Below are positions 10,540 to 23,529 of a stretch of DNA of 64,000 nucleotides, piece by piece. Under the pieces are notes generated by a model. It was given only the letters and a program-made list of their open reading frames with translations, was not told the DNA's origin and made no database searches. Origin of the DNA: Solanum dulcamara (Eukaryota > Streptophyta > Magnoliopsida > Solanales > Solanaceae); NCBI RefSeq assembly GCF_947179165.1, contig NC_077244.1, forward strand, positions 9,860,449-9,924,448, read 5' to 3'. Both the position numbers and the translations under genes were made by a program. Each line of letters starts with the position of its first letter. Position 1 is the stretch's first letter.

Positions 10540-12540
10540 ATGTCTAGGGACAAATATCAGTGCATCGACTCATTAATGATTATAGCCATCCGTCTCATAA
10601 AACGGGCTAGAGGTATTACCATTAGTGAGGCTTCTAAACCTCATTAGACCACTCAATTCCCATCACAACATATGAGTGAAAAGAAGAAATATAAAGGCGA
10701 AGGGAAGAAGAAAGTAATTGAAGAGTCGAACTCCAGTGAAGACTCATCATTGGATGATGTTATTCCTACCAAGGAGAAGGTGTTTCTACACTAGTTCACG
10801 CACCCAATGTGGAGTCCCAACCTACTCCTCTTATTGAAGAGCAGGTTCTGTTCTCTCACGGATCGAGATATGCTCCAAAATTGTCCATGACCCATTAGCA
10901 AATATGGTTCCTTATGTAGTTCCAGTCGTTCCACCCCATTCCATGAATTATTTGAAGGCTGCAAATCTCCACACCATTCTTAAGAAAAAATGACTCTCTA
11001 CTGATAAAGTAGTCAATAGGTACCCAGAGATTTGTAGGACAGTCCAATTTCACTAATTCGAGTAGTTCACTAAAGCTTGGATATCTATGTCTTGGCTTGG
11101 GCCTGTGAGTTTTATGAAGAATATGCCAAGTTTCTTCTGAAAGGGAAGAAGAAAGCCATCACAGTGGGACCTATTGAGGTTGTGATAGTTCGTGGCAAGG
11201 AAGTTAAGTGCAGTGAAATGGATATCAATGATGCATTGGGATGCACAGTCTGTATTCGCCATTCGTTAGCAGATAAAATCAAAAATAGAATGTTGAATGA
11301 CTTAAAAGGTTAGTTCTCTCCACTGATTTTGGGCATTACCCCTCTGAGGATTAAGGATGGAGCTGTGATAGAGGAAAAAGACATCAACATCATTGCTTGG
11401 TACTGGTTTGAATTCATCAAAAGCACATTCATGCCTTCGCAGAATAAGTTAATCCTTCGCCACCCCAAGATGGCATTTGTTATGGAGTATCATTGATAAG
11501 CAGATATTAAACTTGGGTTTGACCATCATCTAAAGATTCTATTGAGGGCTCGGCAGCCATAGACTTTATTGCTATTCCCTATATTGATTACTGAACTTTG
11601 TGAGTGGGATGGGGTCTCATTTATTGATATGACTGATGTTTGTGTGGCCACTTCTTCATCTAGTGACATCCGCCATATTAAGGCAGACTATTTGAGGGAT
11701 GTTGAGGCCTGGAGGAGACTAGCATCGATTGATATGGCGTGGGTAGCAGATACAGAGTCTTTAGAGGTAGGCACTACACCTCTCACTCCTACTGTGCTAG
11801 GTATATCTACTAATACTTCTATTTCTGCAGTTCCTCCCACCACTACCATATCTTGGCCTCCACTTACACAGTCCATGCTTTACCGAATGGACAACCCTTC
11901 CCACTCGAAGGATGTGAAGGCCTCGACACTTGAGGTTGTTGTCCCCACCATGATCGTTGCAGCTATTGAGGCTGATATTTCCCCTATATAGGAAGAAGTG
12001 GTGGGACAACATTCTACTTTAAGCGAGTTTGCACTTTGATTAGCTACTCTCACCACTTGAGTTGAAGAGCGGGAGAAAGTCGATGGTTGTTCTGCTAATT
12101 TGGAAGCCCTACGGGCTGATATTAATGATTTGAGGAGAGATATGGATGAGCTTAGGTCCATGCACATTTCTATACTTTGGGGTGGTATTGACGCCCCTGA
12201 GGGTCTGAGTTTAGATGGGCCTCCAGTCCACAGAATTGTTAGTTTTGAGGCCCCTTGGGCTACTATGATAGGAGTTAATACTAATGCTACTTAGGATGAT
12301 GATGAGCCTCCCAAGACTGATGAGGAGGACTTGGTTGAGACTGAGCATCTAGCCAAGGACACATACGAGGGACTTGCTGATTTGGAGGATGTCCAGCTCT
12401 CGTAGGTTGTTGCACATTCACTTGAGGATCCATCTCCCATTGAGCCACATCATGTCCTTCCTAAAGAGACACCGGGCACTGATTCCCCAATTGAGGACGC
12501 ATCTGCTGACCAACAATCTTCTCAAGCTTAGCCTGACAGG
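10540..12540 (+). pseudogene. Athila third ORF (putative plant transposon protein type), broken
   Basis: Starts at an ATG with MSRDKYQCIDSLMIIAIRL. The most conserved part is at 11077-11313: LAWACEFYEEYAKFLLKGKK followed by VIVRGKEVKCSEMDINDALG, which I recognise as the domain annotated in plants as putative plant transposon protein, found in the ORF after pol in Athila-type elements. Further open parts are 11569-11991, rich in Ser/Thr/Pro, and 12100-12294, with a coiled-coil-like ALRADINDLRRDMDELRS. Several stops and frame changes break it. This ORF has been called env-like because of its position, but I see no signal peptide, fusion peptide or clear membrane anchor, so I do not call it an envelope gene. 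Confidence 0.75.
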
Positions 12541-14110
12541 GAGATCCTTATCTTTATCTCTCATTTACTTTCATGTTTTATTTTTGCATTGAGGACACTA
12601 TATTTTTTTTGGTAGGGTGAGGTTACCTTAGGTACGTAACCATTTACTTTTGGTTATTTTGATGTTTTGACATTTTGGGTTGTAAATATGACTTGGTTGT
12701 TTTTATTTTTTGACATTTCGATGGGTTGTATATATTTGGTTTTGGAACTTGTAAATTTGTTCTATTCACTTATTCTCCCTCTTAAATTGCTATAATTGTG
12801 TCTAATGTTCACTCGTATAGTCGAGAGTTGGTTTGATTAATATCGATAACTTGAATAGTGATCTTGATGAAAGAAACATTTATGTGGGTCCAACGAGGCA
12901 AAAAAGGTTGTACAAGTCTTGTGTGAACTTTTGGCATCTAGTTGTGACTAGTTAAATGTCAATTGTGAGTCTTACAATTCTCATTGCACGTGAGCTTAAT
13001 TTGTAGAATAGTGTTTGATTTCCTTGTTGGAAGGTCATGTGTATTGAAGCTTACTTGAAATATATGCATGAGGACACTAGAACTTTTCCCATTGGTCCAA
13101 TCGATTAGAATTGGTGATTGAAAGAAATGATCATAGGCATGATTTTTGATAGTGAACCAAATTGCTATACCTTCTTGTGACTTCCTTGTAAGAAAGTGAA
13201 CCTATCTTGGCAACCTTTTGAGCCTACCCTTTTCTTTGGATGAAACATGAACTCGATTGTTAAACCAGTTTTTGAAATTCCATTTTCCTTCCCACCTATA
13301 ACCTTCTTGGAGTATTGGGTGTTTTGAATAGCCAACTTAGTCCAAGGGTGTGATAAAGATGAGGAAAGAATCCGTATGAAAGTTTTGTGAAAATCACTTT
13401 TGGACACATGATTGTGGAAAAAATGGACCTCCCTCCGTATAAAAAAAGGAAAAGAGAAGAAAAGAATTGAAAAAGAAAAAGGAATAGATAAACTTTTTTG
13501 TGGTGTTTCAGTTTGGAAAGAAAAGGGGTATCCAAGGGAATATGTCAATGTTTGTTGTGTGCTATGAATGGAAAAAGGGTGATTTCTGAGCTAGACAAAT
13601 GAAACAAAAAGAAGAGAAATGAAATTGACCCATGCTTCAAGAAGGATGAGTGACTAAGCCTAAATGATCATACCATGCCCTCAGCCCCATTACAAGCCTT
13701 AAAAGACCTTTTTAATCTTGCATGATCCAATTGATGTGTTGGTTGGAAAATATGGGCAAACCTATAAGTGAAGTTATGCATGTTTTTGTCTTTGTGAGTG
13801 TGAGAGTTGGTTTTTATTCTGTTATTATAGTCTTTGAATGGCTTCTTGAGAGCATGGAATCACTTCTTTGATGTGAGGGCATTCTAATATGTGCGTTGAG
13901 AATAAATTTTCATTTTGAAGTGAGAATTTGTGAGCATGAACTCTATTTGAGATTGGCTAGTCATTGTTTGAGTCCTTGAGTGCATAATTAAACATTGCAT
14001 GCCGAAATTGAACCTTGTTTGCACTTTCGTGTTGGTTCTGAATCAACCATACTTGTAGACATTGGTTTTGAACTAATTGGTTTCTTTATTTACTCGAGGA
14101 CAAGAAAAAA
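12541..14110 (+). other. 3' untranslated region of the Athila-like element
   Basis: About 1.5 kb between the last ORF remnant and the polypurine tract. It is T-rich with repeated phrases such as gaggacact (12591 and 13073). The minus-strand open stretches here are not conserved and look incidental. No gene is supported. Confidence 0.6.
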
Positions 14111-14123
14111 TTTAAGTTGGGAG
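14111..14123 (+). other. Polypurine tract of the Athila-like element
   Basis: tttaagttgggag lies immediately before TGTTGATGAG, the LTR start. A tract of this form followed by TGTTGATGA is the usual plus-strand priming site in Athila elements and defines the 5' edge of the right LTR. Confidence 0.75.
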
Positions 14124-15689
14124 TGTTGATGAGTCAGGAATTTCGACTTATTTAGGGCTCAAAATCCAATGAAATAGTGTTCTTTTTGCCTATATTGTGT
14201 CCAATACTGACCTTAAAGTGTTTGTTTGTAGATGAGAGGAGTCAAGGACAAGGCATGTGCATTATTTTGAAAAAAAAGACCAAAAAGTGGCAAAAATGGG
14301 AAAAACATGTACCGAAGCTCGCAAAGAGCCATTGGAAACTCGCCAAAAGGTCTCTAAGGTCGCCTAATTTTACTAAAATCCATGGCTAACTGCCAAGGCA
14401 CATTGATGAGACAATGAGTGCAACGGCGATACGCCGAACATAAAAGGCGAGCTACATCGTGCTCGCAAAAAAGAGCTGAAGCCTTGGGCAAAATAAAGGA
14501 GCCAAATGGCGGTGTCGGAGAGAGGAAAGTGACTCTCCAACATAAAAGGCAAGCTCAGTCGTTCCAAACCAACCGAACAGGTCCATGAGATGGAGCATGC
14601 TCTCCAACTAGCCATCCCAAAGATTGAAGGACATGTGAGCTAAAATGCGAGACTCCTCTCCATTTGGCGACTCGCCGACCAATTCGGCGGGTACGACTTA
14701 CATTTTTGAAGTGGTCCGAGCGTGATATTTTGTCTTGTTTTTGGAGAAAGTATAAATTGATTTTCAAAGTTAGAAAAAGAGACATTTTGCATTGCTGAGG
14801 ACTTGAGAATAGAGTATTCCATTTTGCTTGGGGTTTTGACATTGTTCTTGGGGTATTTTGTGGGATTTTGAGCTTGGGCATTGAGATTTTGAAGTGAAAC
14901 TTTGCTGAACTCAATGGAAGACAATTATTTTGGTAAAACTTCTTTTAATTTTTCATTGTGTAGCTAAACCCCGTCATTCTAGGAGGGGTGCTTATGTAGT
15001 TAGCTTGTCGTTTTGAATTTGGATTTTTGTATCAGCTCAAGATTTGTTAATTTAATATGGGTTTTGTTAATTTGGCATATATTCATTTTTGATTTATGGT
15101 TGCAAACATATTTCTTTGTAGATCTTCATGTTAGCTTGAAAAGGTGATGTGAAGTGGTTGAATTAACAAATAGCCATTGATTTGAATTTACCAATTGTTA
15201 ATCTCACTCGAGAGAGGAGGTTATGCTGAGGATTGGGTTAATTTCATTAGCACCCACGTTTAGGGTCGAGAGTGCTTGCATGGATAGACGACTAGTGATT
15301 GAAAGATACTTGTTGTATAATTGTTTAACCTAGCATATCCATTGATATTTAAGAATATTGAAATGTGTATTCACCCATATTCGTATAATATTTTTAACTA
15401 AGCATCTACCCTAGAAGTCTCCTAAAACTTGTTACAAATCTGTTACTATTGATCGTGTTAGCATTAAACTAGTTAAATCTTCTAAATTGATATTTTAATA
15501 CTATTGAATTATATCATGTTTCGATTTATTTATTTTTACGCTACAAAAGATTAGAACATGTGCATACATCCTGATTGAATTCTATTCAATACCGTTCCTC
15601 GTAGGATCGACCCAACTCATCGTTGGGTTTGTACTTGTTAGCGACCATCTACACTTTGACTTGTAAGAAGTGTAGTGTGAACGTTATCA
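14124..15689 (+). repeat. 3' LTR of Athila-like element
   Basis: Begins TGTTGATGAG after the polypurine tract and ends gttatca, the partner of the left LTR end. It lacks the ~65 bp present at 2500-2570. Similarity to the left LTR is uneven: nearly identical at about 15160-15590 (one difference seen in ~435 bp) but clearly diverged on both sides. Beyond the end lies satellite sequence. No target-site duplication can be read because the left junction is deleted. Confidence 0.9.
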
Positions 15690-16810
15690 AATCATTATTT
15701 TCGATAGGCAAACAATGCTTTTTGGAGTTTATGTGTCACGGCATAGGAATTCTTAATTCTCAATTTTTCATATGTATTAATCCATTAATTTTCCGAAAAA
15801 TGTGTGACCGACTATGCTTGAGCTCAAATTTTCTGTGTCTATTGGTGAGTCACCTATTAAATTATACTCATTATTTTTAAAAGGAGTACGTTGCTTTTTT
15901 GGAGTTTATGTGTTATGAAATAAGAATTCAGAAGTATCTTCCTTTTTTATGTGTGTATTAGTCAATGAATTACTAGAAAATGTGTGGCTGACTCTGTTTC
16001 AGCTCTAATTTTGTCCACCCATTGGTGAGTCACCTATTAAATAATACTCATTATTTTCAAAAGGAGTACGTTACTTTTTCTGGAGTTTATGTGTCATGAA
16101 ATAGGAATTCAGGATTATCTTAGTTTTTCGTGTGTATTAGTCTATGAATTTTCAGAAATATGTGTGACCAACTCTTTTTGAGCTCAAATTTTTTGGGTCA
16201 TTGACCACGACCTATTAAATAATACTCATTATTTTCAAAAAGCGTACATAGCCTTTTTGGAGTTTAACAAAACAGATTCAGAATTATCTCAATTTTTATG
16301 TATATTATTCCATGAATTTTTAAGAGTATGTGTGATCGACTCTGCTTGAGCTCAAATTGTGTGGGTCATGAATTTCGAAAGGAGGACATCACTCTTTTGG
16401 AGTTTATGTGTCATGAAACAAGAATTTTTTGGAATATGTGTGACCAACTCTATTTGAGCTCAAATTTTGTGGACCCATTGATCGTGGACTATTAAATGAT
16501 TCTCATTATTTTGGAAAAGTTGTCGTCACTTTTTTTTTGGAGTTTATGTATCACCATACAGGAACTCAGGGTTATCTTGGTTTATCATGTTTAGTAGTCC
16601 GTGATCGACTATTTTTTAACTCAAATTTTGTTGGTTCATTTGTTACGACCTATTATATGATACTCATTATTTTGGAAAGACCGGCGTCATATTTTTTGGT
16701 TTTATGTGTAGTAGAGGTTTGTTACCTTATTATGATTAGTAAGGTAAGGACTAGCACCCCTTGTTTGTACTCTTCTCTTTGAGGTTTCAGGTTTTAGTTA
16801 TTAATTAAAA
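15690..16810. repeat. Decayed ~180-bp satellite array
   Basis: The phrase ggagtttatgtgtca or a variant recurs at about 15723, 15901, 16082, 16259, 16399, 16539 and 16698, giving spacings of about 178, 181, 177, 140, 140 and 159 bp. Units also share tttgagctcaaattttgtgg and cctattaaatgatactcatt. Shorter later units look internally deleted. Monomer length is near that of known Solanaceae subtelomeric satellites (potato CL14, tomato TGRI), but I cannot align it to them here. Flanking pieces at 1995-2079 and 21917-22240 show that the array was once continuous. Confidence 0.85.
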
Positions 16811-18213
16811 AAGGGAAAAGGACCTGATATACCCCTCAACTTTGCTATTTAGAGCTGATATACCCATCGTTATAAAAGTGACTCACATATATCCTTACCG
16901 TTAAAAAGGTGGCTCAATATACCCCTACTGGTACAAAATGGCTCGCATATACCTTTTTCTCTAACGGAAGGGGGGGAATACTTTTAATTTATTTTTTGAT
17001 TTTTAATTTTAAAAAAATCCATGTAGAGGTACATATGATTATTTCACACAAATTAGTTTTTAATTTCATTGATTATCATTATTTGGGTTTCTTATTCTTA
17101 TTTTATTTTTTTCTATTCTTTAGTGTAAAAATATGAGAAATAAAAAAAGTGTGAATCAAAAGAGAGAGAAAAAAAGTAAGAAAAAAATTTAAAACTAGGT
17201 ACTTTTTGTGGCTATATGGTAATCTATAACTATTTTTTAGTATATACTTTAATTAGCTTTTGTATTTTTTAAAAATATTTGGGGCATATGTAATACATTT
17301 ACAAGAAAAATAGTGAAAAATAAATTTTACCATCAAAATAATAAATTCAAATTAGTCGTTGAACAAAAAAAAATAAAAAATATGTGAAAAGGATCAAATA
17401 TACCCCTGCACAATTTTTTTAAGGGGAAAAAGGATATATATTCTCGAACTTTCGAAAATGTTATTGATATACCCTCTGTTATACTATTGATACACCAACA
17501 CCCTTGCCGTCCAAAAAGTGAGTTTTTATGCCCTTCACAATAACGAACGGCTAAGTGGGGACACGTGTCCTCATCTTTTCCATTTACCTGTTTCACATTT
17601 AAAAATAACCCACAAAACAAAAGAACCCAAATTAAAAAAAAATACCCACCCAAATAACCCCACCCCACTTACTAATAGACCCACCAAATCACCCTCAAAT
17701 TCTCTCTTCACTCCCGATCATTGGTAGAGAAAGCTATGTGAGGAGTCCACAGTGAAGCAGCAGTTCGGAGAGTTGCAATAGGAAATGAAGGTGGGAGAAA
17801 GTAACCGGCGATGATTAGTGAGGTGGTGGTACTGGTTGTTGTGGTGGAAGAAGACGGCATCGATTTCTATTGCCGATCGAATATCAGATTGAATTGGATA
17901 ATCCTTTTTTTTTTTGGATAGTGACAATTTGGATAAAGAAATTTTGTTTGATAAATCTTATAAATCTTTACTCTTTTGACTTTGAAAGGTTTGAGAGGTA
18001 AATTTATTTATTTATTTTGTATAATTTGATTTGATTTTGAATTGGAAGAGTTTGACAAATGGGAGTGAAGAGAGAATTTGGGGTGATTTGATGGGTCTAT
18101 TAGTGAGTGGGGTGGGATTACTTAGATGGGTATTTTTTTAATTCGAGTTTTTTTGTTTTGTGGGTTATTTTTTAATGTGAAATGTGTAAATTGACAAGAT
18201 GAAGACAGGTGTT

Positions 18214-21200
18214 TGTCACGCTCCGAGAGGGTACCCTAGACGTGACCAGCACTCGAAGACCATTGCTGGTCCCCAAGCGAACCACTTGGTCCAATCACAC
18301 ATCCATTCAATATAAATCAACCAGCGGAAGTTTAAAATAAGGAATTAATTTAGTGGGCAACTCAAATCATCAATCTAACTCAAGGAATAAAGGTCATGGG
18401 TCAACAAATCGAACTCCAATCTATGTCATTAAAAATAGTTTGACAAGAATAATTCAAGGAAAGAAAATACTCAATTGACCCATCACTATCTAGTCTATGA
18501 AGCCTCTATCACTACTATCTAATTGGTGTCAATGACATGTTCATGGATACCTCAAATCAGAATGAAAAGGACTAAGCTCAATGCAAGAATAACATAAGTG
18601 GTGTCCTCCGAATGTAGGGAAGGACTCACCAACAAGCTGAGTGTGAATAGATCCTCAATGATGCTCCTATTGACGATCTCTTAAACCTGTCTCTGCATCA
18701 TGAAATGATGCAGGTCCAAATGGACGTCAGTACATGAAATGTACAAGTATGTAATATGGCAGGATGAAACATATCTAAAGGAAAAACAACGTTAGTTTGA
18801 ATATCTCAAATCAGAAAGATGAGAGAGACTCAATCAAAGTGTCATAAGTCTAAAGTTAGAATACATTCTTAGACAAAGACCAATCATATACCATACAATC
18901 CAATCCAATTATGTACAATACAGTTCAATCAAATCATTTATAATTCGATCCCATCCAATCACATACCACTCTATTCAACCCAATCACATATCATTCTATT
19001 CAATCCAATCCAATCGTACACTATCTGATCACATATTATTTAATCCAATCCATCACATATTACCTAATACAATCCAATCATACACAATACAATCATATAT
19101 CCTCCAATCCAATCATATGCAATCAACTCCACCATAAGGTCAAAGGACTCAACTCAATAGATATGCAAATTAAATTATGCAATGTTTTTCAATTCAACCC
19201 AATCGTCTACAATCACAATCAAACCAATCATACCAAGCACAATCCATTCAATTGGGAGTTTCTCTAACCGACAACTATCACCATATGAGCGAGTGATAGT
19301 ACAACAAGCCGACGTTGTTGCCACGTCCGTTCATACCTTGCTAGGGTAAGAACGAATCAACAATCATGGATCCATAACCAATCAAGTCCTATCATGTCAG
19401 GACAATAAAATGGGAAACATCCGACTTTAACGGTTCGATCCCATGGGAAGCATCCTACTTTAATGGTTCAATCCTCTCCTACGTTTGGCGACGTAGTTTA
19501 TTGGTTCGAGTATGGACTATACTCTTACCCAATTCAGTGCTCGATACTCCTCCCAAGACTTAATATGCTCATATTTATCAGGTGAGTAAAATACTCAAAA
19601 TACTCATTTAGTCTCATTGGAATCTTTCAAATCAACTCATTTAGTCTCATTGGACTCTTTTCAAAACTCCAATCAAATCTGGCCTCATTGGACCTTCTTT
19701 CAAATCAACTCATCTCAAATCATTAAACTCTTCTCTTTAAAATTGATACAATCTCAAAAATTGACATTTTAAAGTAAAAATGCTCAACTCATTTATACTC
19801 AAAATACTCATGTTCAAAAATGAGAATTTAAGAGACTTTCTCAAACTCCATTTATGCTTAGACTCTTTATAAATCAAAGATGAAAATAATCACTCTTTAA
19901 ACTCAAAATAACGTATAAATAGTTTATGCAAAAATATTCACAATTCATTTATTTAAAACTCCTTCTCAAAAGATCATTTATTTTCAAAATGTACATAAGA
20001 CTCGAATCAAATCAAATTATGCAAATCACATATCACATAATCACATTAGGCTCCAATCCACTTCATCACACAACATCCTCATCAACATAACCTCTTCATT
20101 CACATCGTTGTCACATATCATCATCAAACATCATCATTATATCATCATCAAATATCATCATTCACATCATCATCAAACATCATCATCACATCATCATCAA
20201 ACATCTACTCCAAAATCCTTGTTTAATTCTATATTCCATTTATAGAAACAAAAGTGACATTCTAGCTCTACCAATATTTCATTTCTTTTTATGCCATTCA
20301 CATTCATAACTATCCCAATCCTCATATAACTCAAAATCAATTTCATCAAACTCATGTAAAAGAATACCTCATTTCACTATGAAAATAATATTATTTTTAT
20401 TATACATAAAAACCATCAATCTCATCCTCAAGATAAATTATGATCAAAAAGAAATCTCATCTTGGGTTCATGTGAATGAATACATGAATCCACACTCTCA
20501 ATAAAGTCAACTCAGGAACATCATTAACATATTTTAGTAATATTTTATAGTTTAGGAAACTTCAAGAAAACCTTCATAGAAGGTTCAAATCTTTCACAAC
20601 TTCTATCCAACACATCTATGGGCATATGGAAGAACTCAATCCATATTTTAGGTTAGCCTTACATACCTTGCTTGAAGACCATCTCACCGCAAACCAAGAC
20701 TTGACTTGAAGATCTTGAATCCTTGGGCTTTTAAGGACAAATCTTGTTGGAGATGTTTGGAAGAGAAGAGAATGGAGATTAGGGTTTTTAGAGAGAGGCA
20801 CAAGACTGAAAATATGGTCCAAATCGTCCAAGGCTAGAGTATATATAATTAGGGAAAAAGTCCAATTTGCCCTTCCTCAAAAATCTAGAAAATTAGGCAA
20901 AAACTCTCCTGGCGCGCCGCGCTACTACAGCACCAAGTCAAAATAGGCTTAAAAACCCTGCACATCTAATAATGGCGCATCGCGCCAAGGACCAAACTAC
21001 TAAGGCTTATTTCTGGCGCTATAGTGGCACGTCGCGCCCTTGCAGTGCCAAGCCTAAATTTTCTGGGTTCTGGAAAATGGGCTTAAAAACCCTGCACATC
21101 TAATAGTGGCGCGTCGCGCCAAGGAAAAAACTATTGAGGCTTGTTTCTGGCGCTATAGTGGCGCATCGCGCCCTTGAAGCGCCAAGCCTAAATTTTCTGG

Positions 21201-21594
21201 GTTTAGAGTCCAAACCTGCAGTGCTAGTCTATAGAAAAAGGGTCATAACTTTTGACTCCGAACTCCAAAAATTGCAATATTGGTGGAGTTGGAAAGAAGA
21301 CTCAAAGAACTTTAATTTGGTAGGTTGTGGGCCACTCAGTTCATCATACTCTAGGAGATATGCCCGTTTGAAGTTGATCATTATACTAACTCATTCGAAA
21401 ACTTAATCGATTGAAATTCTTTGGACTCGATTTGGTGTTAGAGATCCCTTATTACCCCTAAACACATCTAACACACTTCAAATACTTAGGAAATGATCCT
21501 AACCCATATATAAAATTATAAGTCCTTCGGTTCGAGTCTACACACACGTGATGAAATGTTCGAGTCTTTGCGAAAAAATTTCCGAGGTGTTACA
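18214..21594 (-). repeat. Solo LTR of the chromovirus B family
   Basis: It begins tgtcacgctccgagag and ends cgaggtgttaca, the same termini as the two LTRs of chromovirus B (28807-31314 and 36383-39240), and shares the internal blocks with aaatgtacaagtatgtaata and tggcgcatcgcgcc. At 3381 bp it is longer than those copies, mainly through low-complexity runs such as caatccaatca (18890-19240) and catcatcaaac (20100-20210). No internal region is attached. The flanking five bases differ (gtgtt and ttcct), so no target-site duplication is visible. Confidence 0.9.
20956..21206. repeat. GC-rich ~134-bp tandem repeat within the LTR
   Basis: Two copies begin at 20956 and 21090, each with ctgcacatctaat, tggcgcgtcgcgcc or a variant, and gcctaaattttctgggt. 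Equivalent repeats are found at 30660-30900 and 38447-38690 in the other family members. The core is close to a palindrome of CpG-rich sequence. Confidence 0.8.
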
Positions 21595-21916
21595 TTCCTA
21601 TTTGTCCATCCATTAGTGTGAAAGGCATAAAAACTCCATTTTTTGGACGGCACGGGCGTTGGTGTATCAATAGTATAACTGAGGGTATGTAAATATCATT
21701 TTCAAAAGTTCTGGGGTATAAATTTCCTTTTCCCTTTTTTAAATTAGAAATATTATAACCTAAAGTTAAAATTTAAAAAAAAATTACTTTCCTTAGAAGA
21801 AAAGGGTATATATGAGATATTTGTATAATAATAGGGGTATATATGATCAATTTTTATAACGAGGGATATATTAACTTTAAATGATAAATTTGAGGGGTAT
21901 ATCACACCCTTTTCAC

Positions 21917-22240
21917 ATAAAAAATGAAATTCAGGATTATCACAATTTTTAATGCGCATGTATTTATCCATGAATTATTTTAAAAAAGGTGAGACCTACT
22001 CTATTTGATCTCAAATTTTTTGGATTCATCGGTGATGACCTATTAAATGATACTCATTATTTTTCAAAAGAGGATGTAGCTTTTTTGGAGTTTATGTGTC
22101 ACGAAACAAGAATTCAGGATTATCTCAATTTTTCGTGCTTATTATTCCATGAATTTTCCAAAATATGTTCATCTAAATCTGTTTGAGCTCAAATTATGTG
22201 GATCCATTAGTGACAATCTATTAAATGGCTCCGTGCCAAG
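21917..22240. repeat. Satellite array resumed after the fold-back nest
   Basis: Carries the same phrases as the array at 15690-16810 (aattcaggattatc, gagctcaaatt, ggagtttatgtgtcacgaaa at 22087, cctattaaatgatactcatt). This shows that the fold-back elements landed inside the array. Confidence 0.85.
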
Positions 22241-23529
22241 TTACTTAATGAGGCCAACATGTATAAAATTTGTGCTCGTACTCTATCAAATTATAATATA
22301 ATTTAAGATATCGTTTCCACAATGATTAAAAAATCTATGCTACAGACGGGAATATTTTGACTTCTACTAGAAAGAATCAAATTAATTCAATGAGAGTATT
22401 TGAAATTATGAAGTACTTAAATTGAAACGATTACTTCTGAAAGATTTATGTTTAGAAATTAGTAGGGAATGATTGAATTCACTGATAATATTATGTAATG
22501 ATCCGTTCGGATCATTACGGGAAAATCAATAGTGAAAAATTTGGGCCGGAAGAAATTTTGTGTAGTAATTTAAATTTGGTTAGGCCAATTTCAGACGAAA
22601 TCTGAACGAAGTGAGGTCTAGGGCCATCCGGGACTGAATTATGATTAATGTCTAAGCTTGCGTTTGATTTTACGATAGCTAAGGCGTTAAGGAATTCATA
22701 AGGCTTTTAGAAAGTGAATTCAAATGAGTACAACTCCTGATATCGAACTTGTTGTGAAGGGAAAGTTGTGTTGAAAATGGAGGCTTGGGGGAAAAATTCC
22801 AAGTTTCTATCTCCGTTCACCAGCTATGGTGGGGCCTCTATACTGGGACAGTCGCAAAATTAATAGAGAAAAATCTCAAAACCATTTTTATTTCTGCAAT
22901 TTCATTCTTAAAAGAGCAAGAGGTGACTTAGGCTATTTTCTTTAGTTTTTCATCAATTCTTGTGCTAAAGGTAACTTAATTACTCCTCTAACTTATATTT
23001 TGATTCTTAGACCTTAGAATCTACGATGATTATCTTAGGGTAGGGTTCTTAACTTGAAATTAATGGTAGCGAAAACCCTAGTTGGGTGGTATGATCATGA
23101 AATTGGTCAAGGGTTAGGATTTGAGTATAATCCTAATATGTCTAGGTTATTGTTCATTGATTATTGTATTTTGTATTTATTTTAGACCAAACACAAGGCA
23201 AGACACTTCAAAAGGGGAAAGCTCAGATTCTCTAGAGTATTCAGGCTTGATTCGAGGTAGCTGATGGTTGTTGTTTTCCTTTTTATGTTATATGTGCTTG
23301 TTAACTACTTCATTAGTATTATATGCATAATATATGATTAGGGAAAAGGAAAGAACATGAATGAAAACGGTAATTGTGATCAAATTGTAAGCAATGAATG
23401 TATTATTTGGATATACAAGTGTGGTTACTATTCATTGTGATTGTGATTTTATGTTGGATAATACGCCGGTACATTTGGATCGAGTACCACGCCGGTAAAT
23501 TTGGATCGGGAATCATGCTAGTACACTAA

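Larger units (their letters stand above)
17421..21740. mobile_element. Inner fold-back element, ~940 bp, split by a solo LTR
   Basis: The left arm 17421-17717 pairs with 18061-18213 plus 21595-21740 read in reverse, once the inserted LTR is removed. Arm lengths are about 297 and 299 bp, which confirms the reconstruction. The arms contain gggtctattagtgagtgggg and the terminal ggatatatattctcgaac. The centre, 17718-18060, is a 343-bp loop with no gene I recognise. The ends resemble those of the outer element, so the two are probably related families. No coding capacity. Confidence 0.85.
16811..21916. mobile_element. Outer fold-back element enclosing a second one
   Basis: The left end (16811 onward, aagggaaaaggacctgatat then acccctcaactttg) is an inverted copy of the right end (21741-21916), matching over about 170 bp with the recurring phrase gatatacccctc and ttataaaa. 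The internal part is AT-rich and non-coding. A third partial copy of the terminal motif (gtgaaaaggatcaaatatac) sits at 17381, so the left side may hold more than one insertion. Satellite sequence flanks both ends. No transposase is present, so it is a non-autonomous hairpin-type element. Superfamily not assigned. Confidence 0.7.

Noticed and set aside
10540..12540. Envelope gene of a retrovirus-like element
   Set aside because: No signal peptide, cleavage site or transmembrane anchor is visible; the recognisable part is the plant transposon protein domain, so only position suggests env.
15690..16810. CRISPR-like array
   Set aside because: Units are ~180 bp, degenerate and without constant-length spacers, in a plant genome; it is a satellite.
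20616..20831. 71-codon minus-strand open frame
   Set aside because: Within the solo LTR; the equivalent frame is not kept open in the other LTR copies.
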